Shown: piece after piece, positions 38,318 through 47,402 of the stretch
How the letters are laid out: every line of letters starts with the position of its first letter
How positions within the stretch are numbered: position 1 is the stretch's first letter
Source of the DNA: M0108 sp044228795
GTDB lineage: Bacteria; Pseudomonadota; Gammaproteobacteria; Chromatiales; Chromatiaceae
Length of the DNA stretch: 64,000 bases
Assembly (NCBI GenBank): GCA_044228795.1
Contig: JBGAUE010000015.1
Location: 1 to 64,000 of the forward strand
Direction: 5' to 3'
Notes under the pieces: generated by a model
Told to the model about the DNA's origin: nothing
What the model saw: the letters and a program-made list of their open reading frames with translations, nothing else
Databases searched by the model: none
Translations under genes and position numbers: made by a program

Positions 38318-38941
38318 TCAGGCCTGGGCCCTTTCCCGCAACCGCTTAACCTGAAACAGGGTATTACGTTCCTCCTCTTCCAGGGAGGACTGGATGAAGT
38401 GGATGGTGCGGCGGTAGAGGGGAATGATGTTGTATTTGAGGGCGTTGACGCGCTTTTGGGCCTTGCGCTGCTCCTCCATCAGGCGGTGGAGGGCGATTTC
38501 CACCTCGCCGAGGCGGGCCAGGGTGACGGCCAGGTCCGCTAGATTGGCGCGGGTATTGTCGAAACTGGCATCGGTGCCCAGCAGGCCCACGGGCTTGAGG
38601 GGGAGGCGCTCGGCGGAGACCGCCGGATACTCCACCCCCAGGCTGCGGCGCGGCAGGATATCGACCCGCAGAGCCAGTTCAGAACCCAGGGCGGCCTGAT
38701 TGATGCCGCGGCTGCCCATACGCAGATGGGTGATGGACAGGCAGCGGTAGGCCTCCGCTACGCCCGCCTCCGCCTCATGACGCAGACGCCGGTACTCCCC
38801 GATGCGCTCGTAGACCAGGCGGGTCAGCAGCTCGCGCTTACGTTCCAGCAGGTCATGGCCCTCTTCCAGGAACTTGACTTGCTTCTTGAGCTTCAGCAGG
38901 GTGTTCTTGGTCGGCGGAACCTTGATGAATTGTTGGGCCAT
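38318..38941 (-). CDS. ntpD: V/A-type ATPase subunit D (central stalk)
   Basis: 207 residues. Two long helices, KVPPTKNTLLKLKKQVKFLEEG at the N-terminus and RRTIHFIQSSLEEEERNTLF at the C-terminus, form the coiled-coil rotor shaft typical of subunit D. It is the last gene of the nine-gene ATPase operon and lies 21 bases after subunit B. A hairpin overlapping its stop codon (38310-38324, GGCCTG/CAGGCC) may help end transcription from both sides. The subunit turns inside the A3B3 head together with subunit F. Confidence 0.92.
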   Translation of the reverse strand: MAQQFIKVPPTKNTLLKLKKQVKFLEEGHDLLERKRELLTRLVYERIGEYRRLRHEAEAGVAEAYRCLSITHLRMGSRGINQAALGSELALRVDILPRRSLGVEYPAVSAERLPLKPVGLLGTDASFDNTRANLADLAVTLARLGEVEIALHRLMEEQRKAQKRVNALKYNIIPLYRRTIHFIQSSLEEEERNTLFQVKRLRERAQA

Positions 38942-38962
38942 GTCAGTCCTTCCGCCCCGTCA

Positions 38963-40342
38963 TTACTCGGCGCCCTGGTGGTACTTGGCCAGGTCGGTCT
39001 CGCTCAGGCGAGTCAGCATATCGCGTGGGAAGCTGGACATGAGTTCCCAGGCCAGGTTGAGGGTGGCCTCGATGGAGCGGTCCTCGGCCTCGCCCTGGCC
39101 GACGAAGCGCTGGTCAAAGGCGTCGGCGAAGCGCAGAAAGCGCTTGTCGCGCTCCGAGAGCTCGTCGGCGCCAATGATAGAGGCCAGGTTACGGGTCTCC
39201 AGGGCGCGGGCATAGAGGGCATAAAGCTGAGCGGCGACCCGGGGGTGGTCCTCGCGGGTGTCGTCCTTGCCGATGCCGTCTTTCATGAGCCGTGACAGGC
39301 TGGGGGAGATATGCACCGGGGGATAAACGCCCTGGTTGTGCAACTCACGGGAGAGCACGATCTGGCCCTCGGTAATGTACCCGGTGAGGTCCGGGATGGG
39401 GTGGGTGATGTCGTCGGAGGGCATGGAGACCACGGGCATCATGGTAATGGAGCCGTGGCGCTGGTGGATGCGGCCGCAGCGCTCGTAGATCTCCGCCAGG
39501 TCGGAGTAGAGATAGCCGGGATAGCCCTTGCGCGCCGGCACGTCGCCCTTGGCGGTAGCGACCTCGCGCAGGGCCTCGGCGTAGTAGGTCATGTCGGTCA
39601 TCACCACCAGGACATGGCGGTCGAGGTCGTAGGCCAGGTATTCGGCGGCGGTGAGGGCGGTGCGGGGCAGGGTCAGGCGCTCCACCGGCGGGTCGTCCGC
39701 CAGGTTGATGAACATGACCACGTTACGCAGCACGCCGGAACTGGCGAACTCGTCGCGAAAGAATTTGGCGTCGGCGTAGGAGACGCCCATGGCCGCGAAG
39801 ACGATGGAGAAGCTGGTGTCCTCGTCCTTCAAGCGGGCCTGGCGGACGATCTGGGCGGCGAGGCGGTTATGCGGCAGGCCTGAGCCCGAGAAGATGGGCA
39901 GTTTCTGGCCCCGCACCAGGCTGTTCAGCCCGTCGATGGTGGAGATGCCGGTCTGGATGAACTCGCGTGGATAGGTGCGGGCAGCCGGATTGATGGCGGC
40001 ACCGGTGACGGGGCGACGGATATTGGACAGGATCGGCGGCCGGTTATCCTTGGGCTCTCCCAGACCGTTGAAGACCCGGCCCAGCAACTCCGGCGACAGG
40101 GCAATCTCCACCGGCTCGTCGAGGAAGCGTACCCAGGTGGATTCCAGGTCCAGGTCATCCGTGCCCTCGAAGACCAGGATCAAGGTCTCGTCGTTGGCGG
40201 CGCGGATGACCTGGCCATTGCGTCGGTTGCCGGCGTGATCCAGGATCAGAACCCGGTCCCCAAAGGCAACCCCAGGGGTGCGTTTCATGACCAACAGGCC
40301 GCCGCGGGCCTCGGCGGCAGTGCGGTATTCTTTGATGCTCAT
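38963..40342 (-). CDS. ntpB: V/A-type ATPase subunit B
   Basis: 459 residues, the normal length. It has the F/V-ATPase alpha/beta fold without a Walker A motif: the position reads IFSGSGLPHNRLAAQI, the usual non-catalytic B-subunit version. Other hallmarks are YPGYLYSDLAEIYERCGR and SMPSDDITHPIPDLTGYITEG. It alternates with subunit A in the head and shapes the nucleotide site at the interface. It is spaced 14 bases after subunit A. Confidence 0.95.
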   Translation of the reverse strand: MSIKEYRTAAEARGGLLVMKRTPGVAFGDRVLILDHAGNRRNGQVIRAANDETLILVFEGTDDLDLESTWVRFLDEPVEIALSPELLGRVFNGLGEPKDNRPPILSNIRRPVTGAAINPAARTYPREFIQTGISTIDGLNSLVRGQKLPIFSGSGLPHNRLAAQIVRQARLKDEDTSFSIVFAAMGVSYADAKFFRDEFASSGVLRNVVMFINLADDPPVERLTLPRTALTAAEYLAYDLDRHVLVVMTDMTYYAEALREVATAKGDVPARKGYPGYLYSDLAEIYERCGRIHQRHGSITMMPVVSMPSDDITHPIPDLTGYITEGQIVLSRELHNQGVYPPVHISPSLSRLMKDGIGKDDTREDHPRVAAQLYALYARALETRNLASIIGADELSERDKRFLRFADAFDQRFVGQGEAEDRSIEATLNLAWELMSSFPRDMLTRLSETDLAKYHQGAE

Positions 40343-40356
40343 GGCGAATTCCCAGC

Positions 40357-42162
40357 CTATAGGTTGGTAGCGGCTGCGTCGGGCTTGGCGTATTCCAGGC
40401 GCATCTTCTCGAAGACACGTCCGACCTCTTCCCGCAGGGCCTCAATCTGGTCCACCTGTTCGCTGTTGAACATGGACTTGCAGCGCCGTGCCCGGGCCAT
40501 GAGGGGCAATTGTTGTAGCTCCTGCACCGGCACGCCCAGCTCAATCAGGGTCGCGCCTTGCTTGAAAATGAAGATAACCAGGTCGAGCAGGGCGAACTGC
40601 TTGCGTGGCGAGCAAAAGGTGTCCACCTCGTCGAGAGCGCTCTGCTGAAGCACGCCCTCCTTGATGAGGGCCGCGCCCTCCAGCTCCCAGCGTTGGGCCG
40701 AGGACAAGGCCTCTGGGCCCACCAGGTTGACGATGCGCGATAGCTCCGCGTCCCGTGCTAACAGGGCCAGGGCCTCGGTGCGGCGGCGCTCCCAGTCGCG
40801 GCTGATCTCCTGGTGCCACCACTCGGCAGCGGTGTGGACGTGGCCGGAAAAGCTGGTCACCCAGTCGATGCTGGGATAGTGGCGAGCGTCCGCCAGCTCC
40901 TTGGACAGGGCCCAGAAGGTCTCGATGATGTCTTTGGTGTGGCTGGTCACCGGCTCGGAGAAGTCACCCCCTGGGGGCGAGACGGCGCCGATCAGGGTTA
41001 CGGAGCCGGAGCCGGCGCCATAAGTCTCGACCCGGCCGGCGCGCTCGTAAACGGCGGCCAGGCGCGAGGCCAGGTAAGCCGGATAGCCCTCTTCTACGGG
41101 CATCTGTCCCAGGCGGCCCGAGACCTCTCGCAGGGCCTCAGCCCAGCGGCTGGTGGAATCCGCCAACATGACCACGTCGTAGCCCATGTCGCGGTAATAC
41201 TCGGCCATGGTGATGCCGACATAGACCGAGGCCTCCCGCGCCACCACCGGCATGTTGGAGGTGTTGGCCACCAGCAAGGTACGTTCCATGAGCTTGCGGC
41301 CTGAATAAGGGTCGTCGAGCTGGGGGAAGGTTTCCAGCACGTCCACCAGTTCGTTACCGCGTTCACCGCAGCCGACATAGATGACGATGTCCGCGTTGGA
41401 CCAGCGGGCCACCTGCTGCTGTACCACCGTCTTGCCGGCGCCGAAGGGGCCCGGTACCGCCCCTTTGCCACCCTTGAGTTGGGGGAAGAAGCTGTCGATA
41501 ACGCGCTGACCCGTGATCAGGGGGGCAATGCCATCATCCCGCCGCAGGTAGGGGCGCGGTTTGCGCACCGGCCAGCGATGGAAGAGTTTGAGGCGATGGG
41601 TATGTCCCCGGTCATCGCGCAGATGGCCGATGGTCTTTTCCAGGTCATAGTCGCCGGCCGGGGCGATCTCTTCCAACTCGCCGCTCAGGGTCGGGGGCAC
41701 CAGAATGCGGTGCAGGATGGTCTGGGTTTCCTGGACCGTGCCGAGGACGGTACCGGGGGTGATCCGGGTGCCGGGTTCCAGCTTGGGATTGGGTTCGAAT
41801 TCCCAGACCCGTGCGCGGTCCAGGGCCGCTATGTTCAAGCCGCGGTTGATGTAGTCGCCACACTGGAGGGCGATCTTTTCCAGGGGGCGCTGGACACCGT
41901 CAAAAATGCCGCCCAGGAGCCCAGGCCCCAGTTCTACTGACAGTGGCCAGCCCAGGCCGGTGGCGGGTTCCCCGGGGCGGACGCCGTCGGTGGATTCGTA
42001 GGTCTGGACAATGGCCTCCTGACCGCGCAGGGAGATGACCTCCCCGAACAGCCCCAGTTCACCGATGCGGACCTGCTCGCCATTGCGGACGCCGGGCAGG
42101 ACGATAGTGACGATGGGGCCATTGATCTCGCGGATATGGCCGGTGCGGGTGTTTTCGCTCAT
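40357..42162 (-). CDS. ntpA: V/A-type ATPase catalytic subunit A
   Basis: 601 residues from the ATG at 42162 (MSENTRTGHIREING), 4 bases after subunit E. The P-loop is GPFGAGKTVVQQQ, with the V-type non-homologous insert upstream (PRPYLRRDDGIAPLITGQRV). ADSTSRWAEALREVSGRLG and SPPGGDFSEPVT are catalytic-head signatures. It hydrolyses or makes ATP. An in-frame ATG 33 bases upstream would overlap subunit E and is less likely. Confidence 0.95.
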   Translation of the reverse strand: MSENTRTGHIREINGPIVTIVLPGVRNGEQVRIGELGLFGEVISLRGQEAIVQTYESTDGVRPGEPATGLGWPLSVELGPGLLGGIFDGVQRPLEKIALQCGDYINRGLNIAALDRARVWEFEPNPKLEPGTRITPGTVLGTVQETQTILHRILVPPTLSGELEEIAPAGDYDLEKTIGHLRDDRGHTHRLKLFHRWPVRKPRPYLRRDDGIAPLITGQRVIDSFFPQLKGGKGAVPGPFGAGKTVVQQQVARWSNADIVIYVGCGERGNELVDVLETFPQLDDPYSGRKLMERTLLVANTSNMPVVAREASVYVGITMAEYYRDMGYDVVMLADSTSRWAEALREVSGRLGQMPVEEGYPAYLASRLAAVYERAGRVETYGAGSGSVTLIGAVSPPGGDFSEPVTSHTKDIIETFWALSKELADARHYPSIDWVTSFSGHVHTAAEWWHQEISRDWERRRTEALALLARDAELSRIVNLVGPEALSSAQRWELEGAALIKEGVLQQSALDEVDTFCSPRKQFALLDLVIFIFKQGATLIELGVPVQELQQLPLMARARRCKSMFNSEQVDQIEALREEVGRVFEKMRLEYAKPDAAATNL

Positions 42163-42166
42163 GATG

Positions 42167-42808
42167 TCAGCCGCCGAAGAGATTGCCGGTGTCAAGGCCG
42201 CCAGGCAGTAGCCGCTCCAGGATGACCTGCTGAATCCTGGCGCGCAGCCGCTCCAGCCGGCCCTCGAAGGTGTTATCGACCCGGATGCAGTTATCTGCGC
42301 TGGCTACCCGCGCGCCGCCCAGGCAATGAATAGGATGCTCCGCCAGATGCAGCTGCTTGTCCGGCGCGATGCGGCGGGCGAGGGCCTCCCACTGGGGCGC
42401 CAGGCGCTGGTGATCGTGGGCGTTGACCTCAACCACCAGTTTCTCGGCCTCGATCTCGGCCGCTGCCTGGATCAGATAGTGCTCCAGAGTCAGGTTGTAA
42501 GCCGCCTCGTCCTTCATAAAGGCTTGCAGCCGCTCGCGCAGCCTGCCCTCCACGTCCGTCACCAGGTTCCAGCGCACCCGGTCGAGCTGGCTTTGCATCC
42601 TGAGCTCGCTGGCCTGGACCTGTTGGCGGAAGGCGCGTTCACCCAGGGAGCGGGCGATGGATTCTTCGCGTTGCTCCCGCAGCCGCAGGCGCTCGGCCGC
42701 CTCGCGCAGGATGGTGTCGCGGCTGCGCTGGGTCATTTCCCGATAAGCGCTGGCGAGCCGTTCGGCGCGGGCAATGAGGGCCCGTTCGAGTTCTTCTACC
42801 TGGTTCAC
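42167..42808 (-). CDS. ntpE: V/A-type ATPase subunit E (peripheral stalk)
   Basis: 213 residues, starting with GTG. The N-terminal half is a charged coiled coil rich in Arg, Glu and Gln (LREAAERLRLREQREES). The C-terminal half has a small globular domain with LGGARVASADNCIRVDNTFE, the typical subunit E beta pattern. It forms the peripheral stalk with subunit G/H and holds the head still. It is separated from subunit F by 80 bases, the longest gap between operon members in this part. Confidence 0.88.
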   Translation of the reverse strand: MNQVEELERALIARAERLASAYREMTQRSRDTILREAAERLRLREQREESIARSLGERAFRQQVQASELRMQSQLDRVRWNLVTDVEGRLRERLQAFMKDEAAYNLTLEHYLIQAAAEIEAEKLVVEVNAHDHQRLAPQWEALARRIAPDKQLHLAEHPIHCLGGARVASADNCIRVDNTFEGRLERLRARIQQVILERLLPGGLDTGNLFGG

Positions 42809-42888
42809 GATGAATCCCGTACAAGCTTGGCTAAGGGTTCAAATCCAAAAATATGGGGCCTGGTGCTGACCCGTCGGAAATGGGGTCT

Positions 42889-43233
42889 TCACGCCGATCC
42901 AGCGGCCTTGCCGAACATGGCGTCGAGGCGATCCGCCACGTCGCTGGCCAGGTGGTGTGGGCCCTTCAGGCGCGGCACAGAGGTCACGATGATACGTCCA
43001 CCCTCGGCGCGCACCCGCTCCAGGCCTGGTATCTTGGCCTGCATCAGCGTCTCGTCCACGATGGCGAAGGCCTTGTCGCCGCGGCGGATCAGGTCCTGGA
43101 AGAGCTGATCCACCCCCGCTAGACTCGGGTTGGGGTGGGTCTCGAAGCCGATCATGCGGAAACCGTCCGCGAGGCTCTCGTCGCCCAGGAAGAGCATGCG
43201 GGTAACCTGTCCGGTGTTCTTCTCGCTGGCCAC
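42889..43233 (-). CDS. ntpF: V/A-type ATPase subunit F
   Basis: 114 residues, the usual size. The Rossmann-like pattern MLFLGDESLADGFRMIG, then DLIRRGDKAFAIVDETL and RIIVTSVPR, is typical of V-ATPase subunit F, which binds the subunit D shaft and acts in regulation of rotation. It is 16 bases after subunit K. Confidence 0.88.
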   Translation of the reverse strand: MASEKNTGQVTRMLFLGDESLADGFRMIGFETHPNPSLAGVDQLFQDLIRRGDKAFAIVDETLMQAKIPGLERVRAEGGRIIVTSVPRLKGPHHLASDVADRLDAMFGKAAGSA

Positions 43234-43249
43234 GGGCCTGACTCCCGGC

Positions 43250-43696
43250 TCAAATCTTGTTCAGCAGCAGGATGCTGACTACCAGGCCATAGATGGCGAT
43301 ACCCTCCGCCAGGCCCAGGTAGATGAGGGTTCGGCCCAGATTCTCCGGCTTCTCGGTGATGGCCGCCAAGGAGGCGGCGCCGATGGGTCCCACCGCGATC
43401 CCGGCGCCAATGGTCGATAAGGCGGTGGGGATGCCGGCGCCGATGATGGCCAAGCCCATGCCCGTGGACATCTCATTCACCACCGTCACGACCTCCCCGG
43501 TCTGGGCGAAGGCGTCGTTGATGCCGAGGACCAGCAAGCCAAGCTGGGCAACCACGAAGGTCACGAGTTGGGTGCCCATGGCCGGCCGGTACCAGGGCCG
43601 CAGGCGGCCGGCGAGGCTAGGGCGCAACTCAAGGACCAGACCGCCGATGATGAGGCCAAGGATGGCGAAGGACATGATGCCAACGAGCCAGTACAT
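43250..43696 (-). CDS. ntpK: V/A-type ATPase rotor subunit K (c ring)
   Basis: 148 residues with about four membrane helices. The C-terminal hairpin is a normal c-subunit: GLAIIGAGIPTALSTIGAGI, a polar loop TEKPENLG, and the ion-binding helix with Glu131 in GLAEGIAIYGLVV. The N-terminal pair of helices (about 3-22 and 41-60) has no matching carboxylate and does not resemble the second hairpin. It carries one ion site per four helices, as in V-type K proteins. Whether the ion is H+ or Na+ cannot be settled by eye. Confidence 0.9.
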   Translation of the reverse strand: MYWLVGIMSFAILGLIIGGLVLELRPSLAGRLRPWYRPAMGTQLVTFVVAQLGLLVLGINDAFAQTGEVVTVVNEMSTGMGLAIIGAGIPTALSTIGAGIAVGPIGAASLAAITEKPENLGRTLIYLGLAEGIAIYGLVVSILLLNKI

Positions 43697-43753
43697 GATG
43701 AACTCCTATTTTGCTAGAGCGGGTTAGGGCAAGGGTTAAAGGCACCTGGCCTG

Positions 43754-45637
43754 TCAAGGCCTTTCTACCGGGGCAGGTCCCAGTCGCAGCGGGGTGAAGG
43801 CATGGCCATCCCCGGAGAAATAACGCGCGAACCCCTCGTAGAACTCCAGACGCAGCACCTGGATCAGCACTATGCCCCCTTCCAGGACGATCATGAAGAC
43901 ATTGCCCAGTACCAGGGTCACGCCATGGCCGAGGGGTCCCATCATGCTGGCCAGGGTGAAGACAGCCAGGGCCAGGGCCGCGTGGTTGAGGCTAAAGGCC
44001 GCCACGCGCAGGAAGGACAGGGTGTTGGAGACATAGCCGACGAGGGTCTCCAGGGTCTCGATGAAGACCACCAGCACCTTTTCCGGGATCGGGGCCTCAA
44101 GGTGCCCCCAACCGTGCCAGGCCAAGGCGCCCAGGGAAAGGATAATCAGCAGTGTGGGACCCTGACCGAAGCCCTGCCCCTGGCCGATGCCTACACCACC
44201 CCAGGCCAGGGCCAGGTAGAAGATCAGATTGACCAGGCCATGCTGGCCGAAGAGGGCTCCCAGCCAGTTGCCGATCACGGCTCTGTTGTAGATGGCTAAG
44301 ATACAGGCCAGGGCAATGAAGAAGACCCCCCAGCCCAGGGCCAGCCGCAGCATGAGCAAGGGGTCGTGCAGAGGCGACATCCAGAGTGCCGGCAGCCAGT
44401 GTTCGTAGCCGAAGACACTGCCGAAGAGGAAGCCAAAGATCAGGGACGAGACACCCGCCATGACCCCAAAGAGGTAGAAACGTCCTAATTTGGCGCGAAA
44501 ATACCAGGCCAGCCCGGCGATGACGGTGCCCTGGCCCACATCGCCGAACATGGTTCCGAACATGAGCAGGAAGGTGGCCGCGAAGAGGGGGGTGGGATCA
44601 ACCTCGCCGTAACGCGGGATGCCATATTGATGGACCAGCAGGGCAAAAGGCGCCAGGAGACGACTGTGGGTAGGGACTGTCGGTACCAGGGGTCTTTCCT
44701 CTGGCAGGGGGTCGCGGCTGGTGAGGACGAAGGGCAGGCTCAGGGTCGCGCGCAGGCGCTGTTCCAGTTTCTTCACCGCGGCGGCCGGGACCCAGCCGGT
44801 GAGATGGGCCAGGGCACCGCGCCCGCGGATGGAGGCATCAAGCTGGACTAGGGGCTCCGCCAGGAGCAGTAGCTCGCGGCTGGCGAGCAGGGGCTCCAGG
44901 AGACCCGCGGACCAGTCCGCCAGCCGTTGGCTCAGGGCCTGGCGTTGAGAGGTGGTAGCTTCGCGGCGGCGGGTCAGTTCGGCACGCATGACCTGGGGCT
45001 CATGGTCCAACTCCGGGGGGATGGGCAGGTGGCGGAAGCCGGCGCTGCGCAACACCGATTCGAGTTGGGACTCCATATCCCCGGTGGGACCGACTATGAC
45101 CACATGGGCATCATCTCCGGTCACCATATACTGAAAAAGCAGGTGATCCGCCAGCCCCACCGCCCCTTCGAGTTGGCGCACGTTGGCGTAGGGGACGACA
45201 CCCACATAGAAATCCAGGAAGCGCGTTTTGCTGCGCAGCATCCCCAAGTCGATATCGAGATCCTCGAAATTGCTCAGGGCTGACTGCTGTTCCCGAATCA
45301 AGCGATCTTCGTCATCGATGGCGCGGAATTCCTCCTCGTAGTGGGAGGAGATTTCCCAGATGCCACCCAGCCAATTATTGGTCTCCACCAATTCTTCCTC
45401 GGGGATGACCCGCGGGTTCAGGGGTGTGCCTTCGGTCGGGAGGGGAACCAGCTTGGTGATTTTTTCCAGGCGGGAACTGGCTTGCCGCCAGGTGTCGCGA
45501 TAAGGGAGACCAGGCAAGCCATCCAGGTCGTCATGTTCCGGCGCGCGTGCGTCGGCGTGGAAGCTTTCCAACTCCGCCAGGGTGAGGGAGGCCCGCGGCA
45601 GGTCTTCGCCCAGGATTAACAGGCGGACGTGCTTCAT
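43754..45637 (-). CDS. ntpI: V/A-type ATPase subunit I (a subunit)
   Basis: About 627 residues. The N-terminal half is a soluble stalk-contacting domain with two coiled-coil arms (IREQQSALSNFEDLDIDLG and MRAELTRRREATTSQRQAL). The C-terminal half has about seven or eight membrane helices, with MFGTMFGDVGQG, SLIFGFLFGSVFGYEHWLPA, ETLVGYVSNTLSFLRVAAF and EFYEGFARYFSGDG. These helices form the ion half-channels against the K ring. A start 18 bases earlier is possible. Confidence 0.92.
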   Translation of the reverse strand: MKHVRLLILGEDLPRASLTLAELESFHADARAPEHDDLDGLPGLPYRDTWRQASSRLEKITKLVPLPTEGTPLNPRVIPEEELVETNNWLGGIWEISSHYEEEFRAIDDEDRLIREQQSALSNFEDLDIDLGMLRSKTRFLDFYVGVVPYANVRQLEGAVGLADHLLFQYMVTGDDAHVVIVGPTGDMESQLESVLRSAGFRHLPIPPELDHEPQVMRAELTRRREATTSQRQALSQRLADWSAGLLEPLLASRELLLLAEPLVQLDASIRGRGALAHLTGWVPAAAVKKLEQRLRATLSLPFVLTSRDPLPEERPLVPTVPTHSRLLAPFALLVHQYGIPRYGEVDPTPLFAATFLLMFGTMFGDVGQGTVIAGLAWYFRAKLGRFYLFGVMAGVSSLIFGFLFGSVFGYEHWLPALWMSPLHDPLLMLRLALGWGVFFIALACILAIYNRAVIGNWLGALFGQHGLVNLIFYLALAWGGVGIGQGQGFGQGPTLLIILSLGALAWHGWGHLEAPIPEKVLVVFIETLETLVGYVSNTLSFLRVAAFSLNHAALALAVFTLASMMGPLGHGVTLVLGNVFMIVLEGGIVLIQVLRLEFYEGFARYFSGDGHAFTPLRLGPAPVERP

Positions 45638-45712
45638 TGGGGTTGGCCGCAACATCCGGGTTTACACCTGGCTCGGGTGCCGGTTGGGGTACGGGGCGAC
45701 TTTAGTCATGGC

Positions 45713-46777
45713 TCAGGCCGTCCTGCCTGTTCTCATCGGGCAGCGGGGATTCGCTACCTCGGTGGCGATATCCACCAGTTCCGTGGGCAGTTCGAGGAGC
45801 CGTCCCTGAACGAGGGAGAAGAGCGCGAGCAGATCCTGTTCCCGCTGGATCAAATAGGCCAGGGCGCGGGCGACACTGGCATGACCGCGGCTAATGACCT
45901 GTCGGGCCTCCTCGCGGACATGGGAGTTCAGCCGTCGTTGGACATCTACCAGATCAAGGCTCCCGGCGAGTTTGGCATCCAGCGGTGGCGGCAGGGCCGC
46001 CAGCACCTGTTCAAACTTCCCCAGATTGACCAAGGCCAGCAGGCGATCGCGGTGCATCCGCCCCAGAGAGGGGACCAACTGAAAGAAGGTCTCGCTAGGC
46101 GACAGCTGGTAGGAGAAACGAAAGCGCAGTAGCCAGAGGATATTGACCCGATCAAGGACCGCGCCGATCAAATGGCGCAAGGAATGGGCGCTGTTGTCCT
46201 CGAAGGGCGCGGTTTCACGCACCAGACCCGTCAGATAACGCTGGTCAATAGCCGCCTCCAAGGCAAAAGGTTCGTGCTTACGCTCATAAAGCTCCCGCGC
46301 CTGGCGGGCAATGATGCTGTAGGGACCCCCCTCGAGCTGGCGCAGCAACTCCAACACATTCTCGGCCTGAAAAAGCTGATCCTGCTGGGGCAGCCGCAGA
46401 TTAGGCGGGAGTTCGTAGAGGTTGGCGGCGATTTCCTTACGATCCAGATCGAAAAGCTTGCCGCGGATGATGGTCTTGAGATTGGACAGGGCATAGTGGC
46501 GTCCCCAGTCGAGGATCAGGGTCCGCTCGTTCGCCGACATGGGCAGGATCAGGATACGCAATTCCGAGAGCAAGGTCTTGATCAGGGCCTGCTCTACCGC
46601 CCGGCTGCGAGTTTTGACCGGGAACTGGCTGTCCAGGGCCGCCGTCAAGCCGAAGGTCCTGGCCAGTTCCTCCAAGGGGCGGTGGGCCAAGGTGGCGAGG
46701 TTACCCGGTGTGAACAAGCGGGTCGCCATCGCCGAGACGCGCGTGTTGAGATAGGCCTGGTGCGCCGAGTGTTTCAT
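45713..46777 (-). CDS. ntpC: V/A-type ATPase subunit C
   Basis: 354 residues, helical, with the AC39/subunit C features: an N-terminal YLNTRVSAMATRLFTPGNL, the central DWGRHYALSNLKTIIRGKLF and a C-terminal YLIQREQDLLALFSLVQGRL. Subunit C caps the rotor ring and links it to the central stalk. The gene lies 75 bases before subunit I. Confidence 0.88.
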   Translation of the reverse strand: MKHSAHQAYLNTRVSAMATRLFTPGNLATLAHRPLEELARTFGLTAALDSQFPVKTRSRAVEQALIKTLLSELRILILPMSANERTLILDWGRHYALSNLKTIIRGKLFDLDRKEIAANLYELPPNLRLPQQDQLFQAENVLELLRQLEGGPYSIIARQARELYERKHEPFALEAAIDQRYLTGLVRETAPFEDNSAHSLRHLIGAVLDRVNILWLLRFRFSYQLSPSETFFQLVPSLGRMHRDRLLALVNLGKFEQVLAALPPPLDAKLAGSLDLVDVQRRLNSHVREEARQVISRGHASVARALAYLIQREQDLLALFSLVQGRLLELPTELVDIATEVANPRCPMRTGRTA

Positions 46778-46835
46778 GGCAGGGGCGGGGCTGATGCAGG
46801 AGGTCTGGCGAAGTGAATCCGGCTTAGGTTCGTCT

Positions 46836-47150
46836 TCAGTCCGCCGCCAACAGGAGGTCGAAGGCCGCCGTCAGGGCGTCTTCCTCCCGTTCCTCCGCCA
46901 TGTTGCGCAGCTGGACATGGCGCTCGTCATAGCGGCGCTTGAGTTCGGCGATGGTCTGCTCGGCGCGTTCCTCGGACTTCTGGAGGTAGCCCTTGTGCAG
47001 GTCTGGAATGCGGGCGCGAAACCGTTCCTCCTGGGCCTTGGCCTCAGTAACAGCCGCCTGTACCAGGCGCTCCGCCTCTTCCTCGGCCTGTTGCGCTAGG
47101 CCCTCGGCGCGCATCTCGGCCTCCAAAAGCCTCTTCAGGGTGTCGTCCAA
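46836..47150 (-). CDS. ntpG: V/A-type ATPase subunit G/H (peripheral stalk coiled coil)
   Basis: 104 residues that are almost one long charged helix (LAQQAEEEAERLVQAAVTEA, RAEQTIAELKRRYDERH), as expected for the G/H subunit that pairs with E. It starts with TTG, supported by GGGAGG about 7 bases upstream. It is the first gene of the ATPase operon. Identity rests on helix pattern, length and position. Confidence 0.75.
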   Translation of the reverse strand: MDDTLKRLLEAEMRAEGLAQQAEEEAERLVQAAVTEAKAQEERFRARIPDLHKGYLQKSEERAEQTIAELKRRYDERHVQLRNMAEEREEDALTAAFDLLLAAD

Positions 47151-47402
47151 GGTGCCGCCTCCCGTGTAGCATTAGCAGAAACTTATATTACACAACATCA
47201 AGGTAGGTTGCGCCCAAACAGGCCTTCTGTTGAGCCAGGTCAGGATATTCCTCGCTGAGGATGAAAAATATCATCTGCGGCTCGCCCGCTTAATCACCTT
47301 TTCCTGATTTTGGCGATAAACCGCCCCTCGCGGGTCTTGGTGGGGGTTATAGGACCTGAATGGGCCGAAGGGATGGAAGTAAGCTCAGCCTGGTGGCGGC
47401 GA
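47151..47402. other. Intergenic region before the V-ATPase operon
   Basis: About 250 bases. The part next to the TTG start (47170-47205) is AT-rich and probably holds the ATPase promoter. The part near 47340-47402 should include the end of the rubrerythrin transcript. I could not assign a clear hairpin terminator, and no gene was seen. Confidence 0.45.

Noticed and set aside
38310..38324. A terminator between brxL and the V-ATPase operon
   Set aside because: The GGCCTG/CAGGCC stem is short, overlaps the subunit D stop codon and lacks a T-tract, so I did not list it as a feature of its own.
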